Origin: Arminella tubonensis | Lineage (GTDB): Bacteria; Pseudomonadota; Alphaproteobacteria; Rhizobiales; Rhizobiaceae | Assembly (NCBI RefSeq): GCF_003240585.1 | Contig: NZ_PCDP01000037.1 | Span: 1-64,000 of the forward strand | Length of the DNA stretch: 64,000 bases | Direction of reading: 5' to 3' | Shown here: one piece after another, positions 8,186 through 16,918 of the stretch | Layout: the number at the start of each line of letters is the position of its first letter | Numbering within the stretch: position 1 is the stretch's first letter | Program-made: the position numbers and the translations under genes | Notes under the pieces: generated by a model | What the model saw: the letters and a program-made list of their open reading frames with translations, nothing else | Told to the model about the DNA's origin: nothing | Database searches by the model: none

Positions 8186-8215
8186 TTGACAAATTTGGAT
8201 CGTTCCAATTAAATA
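8186..8215 (+). promoter_or_regulatory. promoter of lacI operon with operator copy 2 in the spacer
   Basis: TTGACA at 8186-8191 and TAAATA at 8210-8215 are separated by 18 bases and form a sigma-70-like promoter. The operator TTTGGATCGTTCCAATT (8194-8210) occupies the spacer. Its core TTGGATC/GTTCCAA is a palindrome with one mismatch and a central CG. Such placement predicts direct repression of the regulator gene and the operon behind it by the LacI product. Confidence 0.6.
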
Positions 8216-8249
8216 TCGATCACCAGAATGCGTCGGGTAGAGGAATCCA

Positions 8250-9296
8250 ATGACGAAGGAGCGAATTACAGTCGTTGAGATCGCACATGCCGCCGGCGTG
8301 TCGAAGTCGACCGTGTCCCTCGTGCTCCAGGGTTCGTCGCTGGTGAACGAGGTGACGCGAGCCAAGGTGTCTGCCGTCATTCGCGAGCTCGGCTACGTCT
8401 ATAACAGGGGCGCCGCCAATCTCCGGCAATCGAACTCGAAGTCGAAGATTATCGGCATTGTGGTCAATGATCTTACGAACAGCTTTTTTGCGGAACTCGC
8501 CGTCGGCGTCGACGACGTCGTGCAATCCGCGGGCTATGTGCAGTTCCTGTCCAACACAGGCGAAAGCGTCGATCGCCAGCGTGAGGTCATCGCCTCGATG
8601 CGCGAACACGGCATTTCTGGCCTGATCGTCTCGCCTGCCAGGGGAACCGAGCCCGCAGACCTAAAGCCCCTGGTGGCAAGCGGAATTCCGGTCGTCGTTG
8701 TCGTCCGCAACATCCAGGGAGCCAAGGTTTCCTCGCTCATGTCGGACAATCATGCGGGAGCCTCGGCCGCTGTCGAGCACCTGGTAGCACTTGGACACCG
8801 CCGGATCGCGTTCCTCGGAGGCTTCCCCGACACGGCAGTCTTTGCAGAGCGCCTCGTCGGATATCAGACGGCGCTCAAATCGGCTGATATCGCCTTTGAT
8901 GCGAGCCTGGTCATCAGCTCCGCCCCATCGAGAGCCGGCGGCGTGGATGCCATCGATCGCGCGGTCAGACTTGGCGATCGCCCAACCGCGGCGCTGTGTT
9001 TTAACGACGCAGTGGCATTCGGCGTGTGCGATGGGCTTCGAGCCAACCGCCTGGAACCGGGCGCCGACTTCGGGGTCATCGGGTTCGACGATGTCATCGA
9101 GGCAAAAACGGCAGTGCCAGCCCTGACCACGGTGTCGGTGGACCCACAAGGGATGGGCCGCCGCGCGGCGCAGCTTTTGTTGAAACAGATCAATTCCGGA
9201 AACGCCGACCCCGAGGCTCTTGTTGGTTCGGTCCGCCTCGTCGTGCGCGAAAGCAGCGGCCCGGCGCGCAGAGACGTTGAAAAGAGGACTGCCTGA
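8250..9296 (+). CDS. LacI-family regulator of the anhydrofructose-reductase cluster
   Basis: Repressor of 348 residues. The helix-turn-helix is at residues 7-26 (VVEIAHAAGVSKSTVSLVLQ), followed by the hinge (NRGAANLRQSNS) and a two-lobed effector-binding domain that closes with IGFDDV and an MGRRAAQLLL segment. It is the first gene of a rightward run and shares a base with the next start (TGATG), so regulator and enzymes are co-transcribed. Two copies of a CG-centred palindrome lie upstream, one in its own promoter. The inducer is presumably a pathway sugar. Confidence 0.88.
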   Translation: MTKERITVVEIAHAAGVSKSTVSLVLQGSSLVNEVTRAKVSAVIRELGYVYNRGAANLRQSNSKSKIIGIVVNDLTNSFFAELAVGVDDVVQSAGYVQFLSNTGESVDRQREVIASMREHGISGLIVSPARGTEPADLKPLVASGIPVVVVVRNIQGAKVSSLMSDNHAGASAAVEHLVALGHRRIAFLGGFPDTAVFAERLVGYQTALKSADIAFDASLVISSAPSRAGGVDAIDRAVRLGDRPTAALCFNDAVAFGVCDGLRANRLEPGADFGVIGFDDVIEAKTAVPALTTVSVDPQGMGRRAAQLLLKQINSGNADPEALVGSVRLVVRESSGPARRDVEKRTA

Positions 9297-10300
9297 TGAC
9301 TGTTCGATGGGGATTGATGGGCGCGAGCACGATCGCCAGGGAGTGGGTGATAGACGCGATCCGGGCCACCGGCGGCGAGATCGCCTCCGTGATGAGCACG
9401 AGCGCCGAGCGTGGCGCGGCCTATGCCACGGAGAACCGAATTCCAAAAGCCGTCACGTCCCTTGACGAGGTGGTCGGCGATCCAGCCATAGACGCGGTCT
9501 ATATCTCGACCACCAACGAACTCCATCGCGACCAGGCGATTGCCGCTGCCAAGGCTGGCAAACACGTCCTGTGCGAGAAGCCGCTGGCGATGTCGCTCTC
9601 CGATGGCCATGCTATGATCAAGGCGGCGCGCGACGCGGGCGTCGTTATCGCCACCAACCACCATCTGCGCAACGCCGCCAGCCACCTCGCGATGCGCGAT
9701 GCCATCGCCTCCGGCAAGATCGGCAAACCGCTGTCCGCCCGGGTGTTCCATGCGGTCTACCTCCCGCCGCATCTGCAAGGCTGGCGTCTGGACAAACCCC
9801 AGGCCGGCGGCGGCGTCATCCTCGATATCACCGTGCACGATACCGATACCCTGCGCTTTGTCCTGAACGACGATCCGACCGAGGTCATCGCGTTCAGCCA
9901 GTCGGGTGGAATGGGCAAGGAGGGTCTGGAAGATGCGGTGATGGGCGTCATGCGTTTCAAATCCGGCCTGATCGCCCAGTTCCACGACGGCTTCACCACA
10001 AAATTCGCCGAAACCGGGTTCGAGGTTCACGGCACCCACGGTTCCCTGATCGGCAAGAATGTCATGACGCAAAGGCCAGTCGGAACGGTGACATTGCGCA
10101 CCGCCGAAGGCGAGCAGGATTTGCCTTTGGACGACAGCAATCTTTACCGGACCGCGCTCCACAATTTCCATGCGGCCGTCGCTGGCGGAGGCCATGTCTC
10201 AGCCAGCGGCGAGGACGGCATCTGGTCGCTTGCGACCGGCCTTGCCGTGGTCGAAGCGGCGCGAACCGGCGCCGCTGTAACAATAGAAACCGGACTCTGA
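9296..10300 (+). CDS. afr: 1,5-anhydro-D-fructose reductase-like (Gfo/Idh/MocA family)
   Basis: NADP-dependent oxidoreductase of 334 residues, with an N-terminal Rossmann fold (GLMGASTIARE, residues 6-16) and the family motif EKP at 94-96. The dehydrogenase half carries GGGVILDITVHDTDTLRF. Over its whole length it resembles, as I remember it, the Ensifer morelense 1,5-anhydro-D-fructose reductase (333 residues), which reduces 1,5-anhydro-D-fructose to 1,5-anhydro-D-mannitol. Lys95 and His181 fit the catalytic Lys/His of that enzyme with a one-residue offset. It overlaps lacI by one base and precedes CoA-thioester enzymes by four bases. The exact substrate is inferred from similarity; other Gfo/Idh enzymes act on related cyclic polyols. 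Confidence 0.75.
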   Translation: MTVRWGLMGASTIAREWVIDAIRATGGEIASVMSTSAERGAAYATENRIPKAVTSLDEVVGDPAIDAVYISTTNELHRDQAIAAAKAGKHVLCEKPLAMSLSDGHAMIKAARDAGVVIATNHHLRNAASHLAMRDAIASGKIGKPLSARVFHAVYLPPHLQGWRLDKPQAGGGVILDITVHDTDTLRFVLNDDPTEVIAFSQSGGMGKEGLEDAVMGVMRFKSGLIAQFHDGFTTKFAETGFEVHGTHGSLIGKNVMTQRPVGTVTLRTAEGEQDLPLDDSNLYRTALHNFHAAVAGGGHVSASGEDGIWSLATGLAVVEAARTGAAVTIETGL

Positions 10301-10303
10301 GAT

Positions 10304-11911
10304 ATGGCCACCAAAGAAATCACCCTGGAAGCAGCTGCAGCGCTGATCCCCGACGGAGCGGTTGTGTCTGTGTCGTCGTCGAGCGGCCTCGGCTGCCCGG
10401 ACCTGATGCTGAAAGCCATAGGGGAACGGTTCGAGGCGACAGGCCGTCCGCGCCAGTTGACCACGCTGCACCCCATTGCCGCCGGCGACATGAGCGGCAT
10501 CAAAGGCGTCGACCACATCGCGCGCAAGGGGCTCCTGGCAAGGATCATCGGCGGGTCCTATCCCTCGGGGCCATCGACATCGGAGCCGCCCCTCATCTGG
10601 CAGATGATCGGCGCCAACGAAATTCCGGCCTATAACATCCCGTCCGGAATTCTCTTCGACATGCACCGCGAGGCGGCGGCCAAGCGCCCGGGAGTGATCA
10701 CCAAGGTCGGATTGGATACGTTCGTCGATCCGCAAAACCAGGGCTGCGCAATGAATGCGGCAGCGGCAGCCGTGCCGATCGTCAAGAAGCTCGATTTCGA
10801 GGGCGAGGAGTGGCTGTTTTTCCCGTCGATCGCGCCTGATGTGGCGATCATCCGGGCCACGACCGCCGACGAGCGCGGAAACCTGACCTACGAGCACGAG
10901 GGTGCCTATCTCGGCGGCCTCGATCAGGCGCTTGCAGCAAGGAACAGTGGCGGCATCGTCATCGCGCAGGTCAAGCGCGTCACCAAGGAAGGCACGTTGA
11001 AGCCGCACGACGTCCGCGTGCCGGGGATGCTGGTCGATTACATCGTGGTCGACCCGGATCAGAAGCAAACGACACAGACGCTCTACGATCCGGCGATCTC
11101 AGGCGAAATCTTCCATCCGCTCGACAGCTTCGGCGTCCCCGACTTCAATATCCAGAAGGTCATTGCCCGCCGCGTCGCGCAGGAACTGCAGTCCGGCAGC
11201 TGCGTGAACCTCGGCTTCGGAATTTCGGCCAACGTGCCGCGCATCCTCCTCGAGGAGGGTCTTCACGGCGCCATTACCTGGGTCATCGAGCAAGGCGCCG
11301 TCGGTGGCGTTCCCCTCCTCGACTTCGCCTTCGGCTGCTCCTCGAATGCCGACGCATATATGCCCTCGCCCTACCAGTTCACCTATTTCCAGGGTGGAGG
11401 GTTCGACGCCTCGCTCCTTTCCTTCCTCGAGATAGGCCGGGATGGCTCGGTCAATGTCTCGAAGCTCTCATTCCGACCTCACGTAACTGCCGGCGCCGGC
11501 GGTTTCGTCGACATCACCGCGCGAGCCAAAAAGATCGTTTTCTCCGGCATGTTCAATGCGGGGGCGAAGCTTTCGATCGACGCCGGCAAACTGGTCATCG
11601 AGAAGGAAGGCAAGCTGAAGAAGCTGGTCAACGAGGTCGAGCACATCACCTTCTCCGGCAAGCGCGCCGTCGCACAGGGGCAGGATATCACCTACGTCAC
11701 CGAACGCTGCGTGCTCAAGCTGACGCCTGATGGCATCGTGCTCACCGAAATCGCACCGGGCGTCGATCTGGCGACGCATATTCTCGACCAGTCCGAATTC
11801 CCGCTGATCGTCTCTCCAGACCTGAAGATCATGGACGCGGCGCTCTTTGCCGAGGCACCCATCGGGCTTTCTCTGCCGGCGAAACCGCAGCGCAAGCTGA
11901 AGGGGGCCTGA
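10304..11911 (+). CDS. fused acyl-CoA:acetate/3-ketoacid CoA-transferase (alpha+beta)
   Basis: Family I CoA-transferase of 535 residues with both half-domains in one chain: the alpha-like part is about residues 1-250 and the beta-like part about 290-510. The segment TWVIEQGAVGGVP places the expected catalytic glutamate at residue 329, close to Glu333 of the single-chain YdiF enzyme as I recall it. Such enzymes move CoA from acetyl-CoA or succinyl-CoA to a carboxylate through a glutamyl-CoA thioester. It sits four bases after the afr-like gene and one base before an enoyl-CoA hydratase gene. This points to a sugar-derived acid being activated to a CoA thioester, which is unusual beside sugar reductases. 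Confidence 0.88.
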   Translation: MATKEITLEAAAALIPDGAVVSVSSSSGLGCPDLMLKAIGERFEATGRPRQLTTLHPIAAGDMSGIKGVDHIARKGLLARIIGGSYPSGPSTSEPPLIWQMIGANEIPAYNIPSGILFDMHREAAAKRPGVITKVGLDTFVDPQNQGCAMNAAAAAVPIVKKLDFEGEEWLFFPSIAPDVAIIRATTADERGNLTYEHEGAYLGGLDQALAARNSGGIVIAQVKRVTKEGTLKPHDVRVPGMLVDYIVVDPDQKQTTQTLYDPAISGEIFHPLDSFGVPDFNIQKVIARRVAQELQSGSCVNLGFGISANVPRILLEEGLHGAITWVIEQGAVGGVPLLDFAFGCSSNADAYMPSPYQFTYFQGGGFDASLLSFLEIGRDGSVNVSKLSFRPHVTAGAGGFVDITARAKKIVFSGMFNAGAKLSIDAGKLVIEKEGKLKKLVNEVEHITFSGKRAVAQGQDITYVTERCVLKLTPDGIVLTEIAPGVDLATHILDQSEFPLIVSPDLKIMDAALFAEAPIGLSLPAKPQRKLKGA

Positions 11912-11912
11912 G

Positions 11913-12692
11913 ATGTCCCAATCAAGAATCAGCATCGATATTGACGGCGCCGTCGCGACAATCACGATTTCGCGGCCGGAAAAGCTGAACGCCCTCGACA
12001 TCGACATGCTCAAGGAATTGTCAGCCGCATGCGACGAGGTCGAGGCGAATGCGGCCATCCGCGTCGCGATTCTGACCGGCGCAGGCAAGGCATTCTCGGC
12101 AGGCGGCGACATCAAGGCCTGGGGCGGCATGCAGCCCAACGAATTCGGCCACGCCTGGGTACGTTTCGGCCATCGCGTCTTCGATCGGCTGGCGACATTG
12201 CGCATGCCTCTGATCGCCGCGGTGAACGGCCATGCGCTGGGTGGCGGACTTGAATTGGCGGCCGCTGCAGATATTCGCATCGCCGAAAGACACGTGAAGA
12301 TCGGCCTTCCCGAGACGTCGCTTGGCATGGTGCCGGGATGGTCCGGCACGCAGCGGCTGGTCAGGCGCTTCGGGGCGCAGGTCGTGCGTCGCATGGTGCT
12401 CGGCGGCGAGATTTTCACAGCGGAGGAAGCACGCCTTCATGGCTTGGTCGATCAGGTCGTCGAAACCGGCAATGCCCTGACCGCGGCGAAGGAATATGCG
12501 GACAGGATCGCCATGCGCGGCCCCGCCGCGCTCGAGATTTCAAAACTCATGCTCGCCGTTGCAAATGGCGAGGACAACGGCGCAGCCGTCGAAACCCTTG
12601 GCTCCATACTGGTTGCCAAGACCGGCGACCTCAAGGAGGGGGTTGCCGCGTTTTCGAACAAGCGTCCAGCAGAATTCAAGGGAGAATGGTAA
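11913..12692 (+). CDS. enoyl-CoA hydratase/isomerase family protein
   Basis: Crotonase-fold protein of 259 residues. The oxyanion-hole segments AFSAGGDIKAW and NGHALGGGLELA, the Glu-containing GLPETSLGMVPGWSGTQRL, and the C-terminal helical EGVAAFSNKRPAEFKG are typical of crotonases. It presumably hydrates, dehydrates or isomerises the CoA thioester formed by the preceding CoA-transferase. The ATG follows the CoA-transferase stop by one base, and its stop overlaps the aldehyde dehydrogenase start by one base (TAATG), so all three are translationally coupled. Substrate chain length cannot be inferred. Confidence 0.88.
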   Translation: MSQSRISIDIDGAVATITISRPEKLNALDIDMLKELSAACDEVEANAAIRVAILTGAGKAFSAGGDIKAWGGMQPNEFGHAWVRFGHRVFDRLATLRMPLIAAVNGHALGGGLELAAAADIRIAERHVKIGLPETSLGMVPGWSGTQRLVRRFGAQVVRRMVLGGEIFTAEEARLHGLVDQVVETGNALTAAKEYADRIAMRGPAALEISKLMLAVANGEDNGAAVETLGSILVAKTGDLKEGVAAFSNKRPAEFKGEW

Positions 12693-14200
12693 TGACTGTT
12701 TTGGTGGCTCCGAAGACGCTCGCAGACCTCAAGGTTCGCGAATTCAAGATGCTGATATCAGGCGAATGGGTTGGTGGTGCCGAGGGACGGACACTCGAAC
12801 GGGTAGCCCCGAGCCATGGCGTCGTCGTCAGCCGCTATCAGGCTGCGACCAAAGTCGACGCCGAACGTGCAATCGCAGCGGCTCGCAAGGCATTCGACAG
12901 CGGCGTCTGGTCCGGCCTGACCGGCGCCCAGCGCTCCGGAATTCTTTTGAAGGCAGCCGATCTGATCTCGTCGCGCGCCGAAGAACTAGCCTATCTCGAC
13001 GCCATCGAAGCCGGCAAGCCGATCTCCCAGGTCCGCGCCGAAATCGCAGGCTCCGTCGATATATGGCGATACGCGGCAGCGCTCGCCCGCGACCTGCATG
13101 GCGAGAGCTATAATACGCTCGGCGATGGCACGCTAGGTGTTGTGCTGCGCGAGGCGATCGGCGTCGTGTCGATCATCACGCCGTGGAACTTCCCCTTCCT
13201 CATCGTCGGCCAGAAATTGCCGTTTGCGCTCGCAGCGGGATGTACCTGCGTGGTGAAGCCGTCGGAACTGACATCGGGCTCGACATTGGTCCTCGGCGAA
13301 ATCCTGATAGAGGCGGGGGTACCCGCCGGTGTCGTCAATATCCTGGTCGGAACTGGACCTGAAGTCGGCGCGACGATGACCACGCATCCTGATGTCGACA
13401 TGGTTTCGTTCACCGGCTCGACCGGCGTCGGCAAGCTCACCATGGCCAACGCCGCGCAAACGCTGAAAAAGGTCTCGCTCGAACTTGGCGGGAAGAACCC
13501 GCAGATCGTCTTTCCCGATGCCGACCTCGACGCCTTCGTCGACGCCGCCGTCTTCGGCGCCTATTTCAACGCGGGGGAATGCTGCAATGCAGGCTCGCGT
13601 CTGATCCTCCACAAGAGCATCGCGGAAGATGTCATCGCCCGCATCGCTGCGCTATCGAAAAAGGTCAAGGTGGGCGACCCCCTGGATCCCGCGACGCAGG
13701 TCGGCGCCATCATCACGCCGCAGCACCTCGAGAAGATCTCGGCCTACGTCAGCGGAGCGACGGCCGCCGGCGCCAGGATCGCTCACGGCGGTGAAACCCT
13801 TGACTTCGGCATGGGCCAGTTCATGGGACCGACGATCCTTTCGGGCGTGACGCCCGATATGGCGGTGGCACGCGAGGAAGTGTTCGGGCCTGTCCTTTCG
13901 GTCCTTACCTTCGAAACGACGGAAGAGGCGATTTCGATTGCCAATTCAGTCGACTACGGCCTCTCCGCGGGCGTTTGGAGCCGGGATTTCGACACCTGCC
14001 TGACGATCGGCCGCAAGGTCCGGGCGGGCACGATCTGGATGAACACCTTCATGGACGGCGCCTCGGAACTCCCCTTCGGCGGATACAAGCAATCAGGCCA
14101 GGGCCGCGAGCTCGGTCGTCATGCGGTGGAAGACTATACCGAGACGAAGACGCTCAACATGCATATCGGCGCACGTACTGGCTGGTGGATGCCACGGTGA
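12692..14200 (+). CDS. NAD(P)-dependent aldehyde dehydrogenase
   Basis: Classical ALDH of 502 residues. The cofactor motif ITPWNFPF is at 162-169, Glu265 lies in LELGGKN and the nucleophile is in NAGECCNAGSR (Cys298 by alignment to the ALDH2 pattern). The C-terminal segment ELPFGGYKQSGQGRELG is typical of betaine-aldehyde and gamma-aminobutyraldehyde type ALDHs. The start overlapping the hydratase stop is chosen because the longer upstream frame is only an overlap. In this cluster it would oxidise a sugar-derived aldehyde to the acid that feeds the CoA-transferase. Confidence 0.9.
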   Translation: MTVLVAPKTLADLKVREFKMLISGEWVGGAEGRTLERVAPSHGVVVSRYQAATKVDAERAIAAARKAFDSGVWSGLTGAQRSGILLKAADLISSRAEELAYLDAIEAGKPISQVRAEIAGSVDIWRYAAALARDLHGESYNTLGDGTLGVVLREAIGVVSIITPWNFPFLIVGQKLPFALAAGCTCVVKPSELTSGSTLVLGEILIEAGVPAGVVNILVGTGPEVGATMTTHPDVDMVSFTGSTGVGKLTMANAAQTLKKVSLELGGKNPQIVFPDADLDAFVDAAVFGAYFNAGECCNAGSRLILHKSIAEDVIARIAALSKKVKVGDPLDPATQVGAIITPQHLEKISAYVSGATAAGARIAHGGETLDFGMGQFMGPTILSGVTPDMAVAREEVFGPVLSVLTFETTEEAISIANSVDYGLSAGVWSRDFDTCLTIGRKVRAGTIWMNTFMDGASELPFGGYKQSGQGRELGRHAVEDYTETKTLNMHIGARTGWWMPR

Positions 14201-14262
14201 ACGAGGATATGTGACGACGGCGCCCTGTCGCGCGCCGGCAGCAAGAATGAACGGGGGATATC

Positions 14263-15039
14263 ATGGGGGATGTATCGAGACCTGTCGCCGTCATCACCGG
14301 CGGCCGTCGCGGCATCGGGTTTGCAAGCGCGATAGCCCTTGCCGGATGCGGGTTCGACATTGTGTTGACGGGCATCGATGATCCGAAGCCTGGCGATAGC
14401 GTGCTTGACGACCTCAACGCGCTGGGTGCCCGGGCGATCTATACGAAGTCCGACCTATCGGACGTTTCAACGCATCGACGAACCGTCGAGACCATTGTCT
14501 CGCAGTTCGGCAGGATCGATTGCCTCGTCAACAACGCCGGAATGGCCTCGGTCGTGCGTGGCGATTTCCTCGACCTCACCCCGGAGAATTTCGATGCGAT
14601 CATCGCGACGAACCTGCGCGGCACGGTCTTTTTCACGCAAGCTGTGGTGAAATCGATGCTGGAGACCGCTGGCACGAAAACGGTTCGATCCGTGATCAAT
14701 ATCACATCGGTCTCCGCGTCCCTGAGCTCGCCCGAGAGACTGGACTACTGCATCAGCAAGGCCGGGTTGTCGACGTTTTCAAAGGGGCTTGCCTTGAGGC
14801 TCGCGGACTGCGGCATCGGCGTCTTCGAAATTCGCCCGGGCATCATCCGCACGGAAATGACGGCTCATGTCGCGGAGAAATATGACCAGCTGATCGCCGA
14901 TGGTCTCGTGCCGATGAAGCGATGGGGAGAGGTTGCGGATGTCGGCGCCATCGTATCCGCGTTGGCGTCGCGCAGTTTTAGTTTCGCCACGGGGTCGGTG
15001 ATCGATGCCGATGGCGGCTTGTCGATCGCAAGGTTGTAG
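14263..15039 (+). CDS. short-chain dehydrogenase/reductase
   Basis: SDR of 258 residues with N-terminal cofactor motif TGGRRGIG, VNNAGMAS in strand 4, the catalytic serine in NITSVSAS and the catalytic pair in YCISK. FabG-like architecture ends with DADGGLSIARL. It starts 62 bases after the aldehyde dehydrogenase with GGGGGAT near the ATG, and ends nine bases before the GMC gene. It probably interconverts a hydroxyl and a keto group on a pathway sugar; the name 3-ketoacyl reductase would be only a family label. Confidence 0.88.
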   Translation: MGDVSRPVAVITGGRRGIGFASAIALAGCGFDIVLTGIDDPKPGDSVLDDLNALGARAIYTKSDLSDVSTHRRTVETIVSQFGRIDCLVNNAGMASVVRGDFLDLTPENFDAIIATNLRGTVFFTQAVVKSMLETAGTKTVRSVINITSVSASLSSPERLDYCISKAGLSTFSKGLALRLADCGIGVFEIRPGIIRTEMTAHVAEKYDQLIADGLVPMKRWGEVADVGAIVSALASRSFSFATGSVIDADGGLSIARL

Positions 15040-15048
15040 GGGAAGAGC

Positions 15049-16704
15049 ATGGCATTCGACTATATCATCACCGGCGCAGGCCCGGCAGGTTGCGTTCTCG
15101 CCAACCGGTTATCCGAAGATCCCGATGTCAAAGTCCTGCTGCTGGAAGCCGGTGGAGGCGACTGGAATCCCCTGTTCCACATGCCCGCGGGCTTTGCCAA
15201 GATGACAAAGGGTGTCGCCAGCTGGGGTTGGCAGACGGTTCCGCAGAAGCATATGAAGGGCCGTGTTCTGCGCTACACCCAGGCAAAGGTGATCGGCGGC
15301 GGCTCATCCATCAACGCCCAGCTCTATACCCGCGGAAATGCCGTCGACTACGACACCTGGGCAACCGAAGACGGATGCGATGGCTGGAGCTACCGCGAGG
15401 TGCTTCCCTATTTCAAGAGAGCCGAAGACAACCAGCGCTTCGCCGATGACTACCATTCGTACGGCGGCCCAATCGGCGTATCGATGCCGGTTTCCGCCTT
15501 GCCGATCTGCGATGCCTATATCAGGGCCGGCCAGGAACTCGGCATACCGTATAATCACGACTTCAACGGCAAACAGCAGGCAGGCGTCGGGTTCTATCAG
15601 TTGACGCAGCGCGACCGCCGCCGTTCTTCGGCGTCGCTGGCCTATCTCAATCCCATCAGAAACCGGAAGAACCTGACGGTAAGGCTTGGCGCACGGGTCA
15701 CCCGTGTGGTGCTCGAGGGCAGCCGCGCGATCGGCGTGGAGGTCGCGACATCGGGGGGCGCTGAAACGATCCTAGCCGACCGGGAGGTGCTCGTATCCTC
15801 AGGCGCGATTGGCTCGCCCAAGCTGCTGCTTCAATCCGGCATCGGGCCGGCGGATCACCTCTCGTCCGTCGGCGTGAAGGTCCACCACGATCTCCCAGGC
15901 GTCGGCTCCAACATGCAGGACCATCTCGACTTGTTCGTGATTGCCGAATGCACCGGCGACCACACCTACGACGGCGTCGCCAAGCTCCACAGGACGGTAT
16001 GGGCCGGTCTGGAATATGCCCTGTTCCGGACAGGACCGGTTGCCTCATCGCTGTTCGAGACGGGTGGTTTCTGGTACGCCGACCCGAATGCGCGCTCGCC
16101 TGACATCCAGTTCCACCTGGGACTTGGATCCGGCATCGAGGCGGGTGTCGAAAAGCTGAAAAATGCGGGCGTGACACTGAATTCCGCCTATCTTCATCCG
16201 CGCTCGCGCGGAACCGTCAGGCTTTCGTCGTCAGATGCGGCAAGTGCGCCGCTGATCGACCCGAACTACTGGTCCGATCCTCATGACAGGGCTATGTCGT
16301 TGGAGGGCCTGAAGCTCGCCCGTGAGATCTTCCAGCAGTCGGCCCTGAAACCGTTCATCATGGCCGAGCGACTTCCCGGACCGAAGGTGACGACAGATGA
16401 AGAGCTCTTCGAATACGGCTGCGCCAATGCGAAGACCGACCACCATCCCGTTGGAACCTGCAAAATGGGAACCGGGCGGGACGCGGTCGTGGGTCTCGAC
16501 CTGAAGGTACACGGGCTGCAGGGCCTGCGTGTCTGCGACAGCTCCGTCATGCCGCGGGTCCCCTCCTGCAACACCAACGCGCCGACGATCATGGTCGGCG
16601 AAAAGGCCGCCGATATCATCCGCGACCTGCAGCCACTCCCCGCCGCGATCTTCGCGCACGAACGCAACGACCAACTTCCGCGCGGCCGGGTTCGGATCGA
16701 GTAG
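15049..16704 (+). CDS. GMC-family FAD-dependent alcohol/sugar oxidoreductase
   Basis: Flavoprotein of 551 residues. The N-terminal FAD-binding motif is GAGPAGCVLANRLSED, the GMC signatures are VIGGGSSINAQLYTRG and SSGAIGSPKLLLQSGIGP, and the C-terminal active-site region is DHHPVGTCKMG with NTNAPTIMVGEKAAD. It is of the choline-dehydrogenase/alcohol-dehydrogenase branch. There is no signal peptide. As last gene of the rightward operon it is the likely entry or intermediate oxidation step, passing electrons to quinones or oxygen. The substrate is unknown; cyclic polyols or anhydro-sugars are possible from context. Confidence 0.88.
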   Translation: MAFDYIITGAGPAGCVLANRLSEDPDVKVLLLEAGGGDWNPLFHMPAGFAKMTKGVASWGWQTVPQKHMKGRVLRYTQAKVIGGGSSINAQLYTRGNAVDYDTWATEDGCDGWSYREVLPYFKRAEDNQRFADDYHSYGGPIGVSMPVSALPICDAYIRAGQELGIPYNHDFNGKQQAGVGFYQLTQRDRRRSSASLAYLNPIRNRKNLTVRLGARVTRVVLEGSRAIGVEVATSGGAETILADREVLVSSGAIGSPKLLLQSGIGPADHLSSVGVKVHHDLPGVGSNMQDHLDLFVIAECTGDHTYDGVAKLHRTVWAGLEYALFRTGPVASSLFETGGFWYADPNARSPDIQFHLGLGSGIEAGVEKLKNAGVTLNSAYLHPRSRGTVRLSSSDAASAPLIDPNYWSDPHDRAMSLEGLKLAREIFQQSALKPFIMAERLPGPKVTTDEELFEYGCANAKTDHHPVGTCKMGTGRDAVVGLDLKVHGLQGLRVCDSSVMPRVPSCNTNAPTIMVGEKAADIIRDLQPLPAAIFAHERNDQLPRGRVRIE

Positions 16705-16789
16705 TGCGCGATCTGCATGGTGATTGGTTGCCGTTGCGCGCCGCGCGGTTCAACCTTCTCCGCCCATTTCCGCTATTCCAACCAAACTG

Positions 16790-16814
16790 AAGGCCCCGAG
16801 ATCCGCAGGGCCTT
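16790..16814 (+). terminator. Rho-independent terminator candidate after GMC gene
   Basis: AAGGCCC (16790-16796) pairs with GGGCCTT (16808-16814), with a short T-rich stretch (CTTGTT) behind. It lies 85 bases after the GMC stop and would end the rightward operon. The stem is short. Confidence 0.5.
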
Positions 16815-16865
16815 CTTGTTCGGACGATTGCCGGAGCTCCCACGGATACGGAATTCACGCGAAAA

Positions 16866-16892
16866 AGGGGTCCCGGCAATGCCGGAACCCCT
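16866..16892 (-). terminator. Rho-independent terminator of the RND operon
   Basis: Read leftward, AGGGGTTCCGGC pairs with GCCGGGACCCCT around ATT (one mismatch), followed by TTTTTC. It lies 27 bases past the RND stop at 16919, the classical position and structure. Confidence 0.8.
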
Positions 16893-16918
16893 CTCTTCTT
16901 GCCCGCGCTTTTTATTGG

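Larger units (their letters stand above)
7943..8249. promoter_or_regulatory. divergent control region between DUF993 gene and lacI
   Basis: A 307-bp AT-rich spacer without a gene. It contains two copies of the operator motif, one near each start codon, and a rightward promoter candidate. No other structure was noticed in the middle part (about 8000-8180). Confidence 0.6.
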
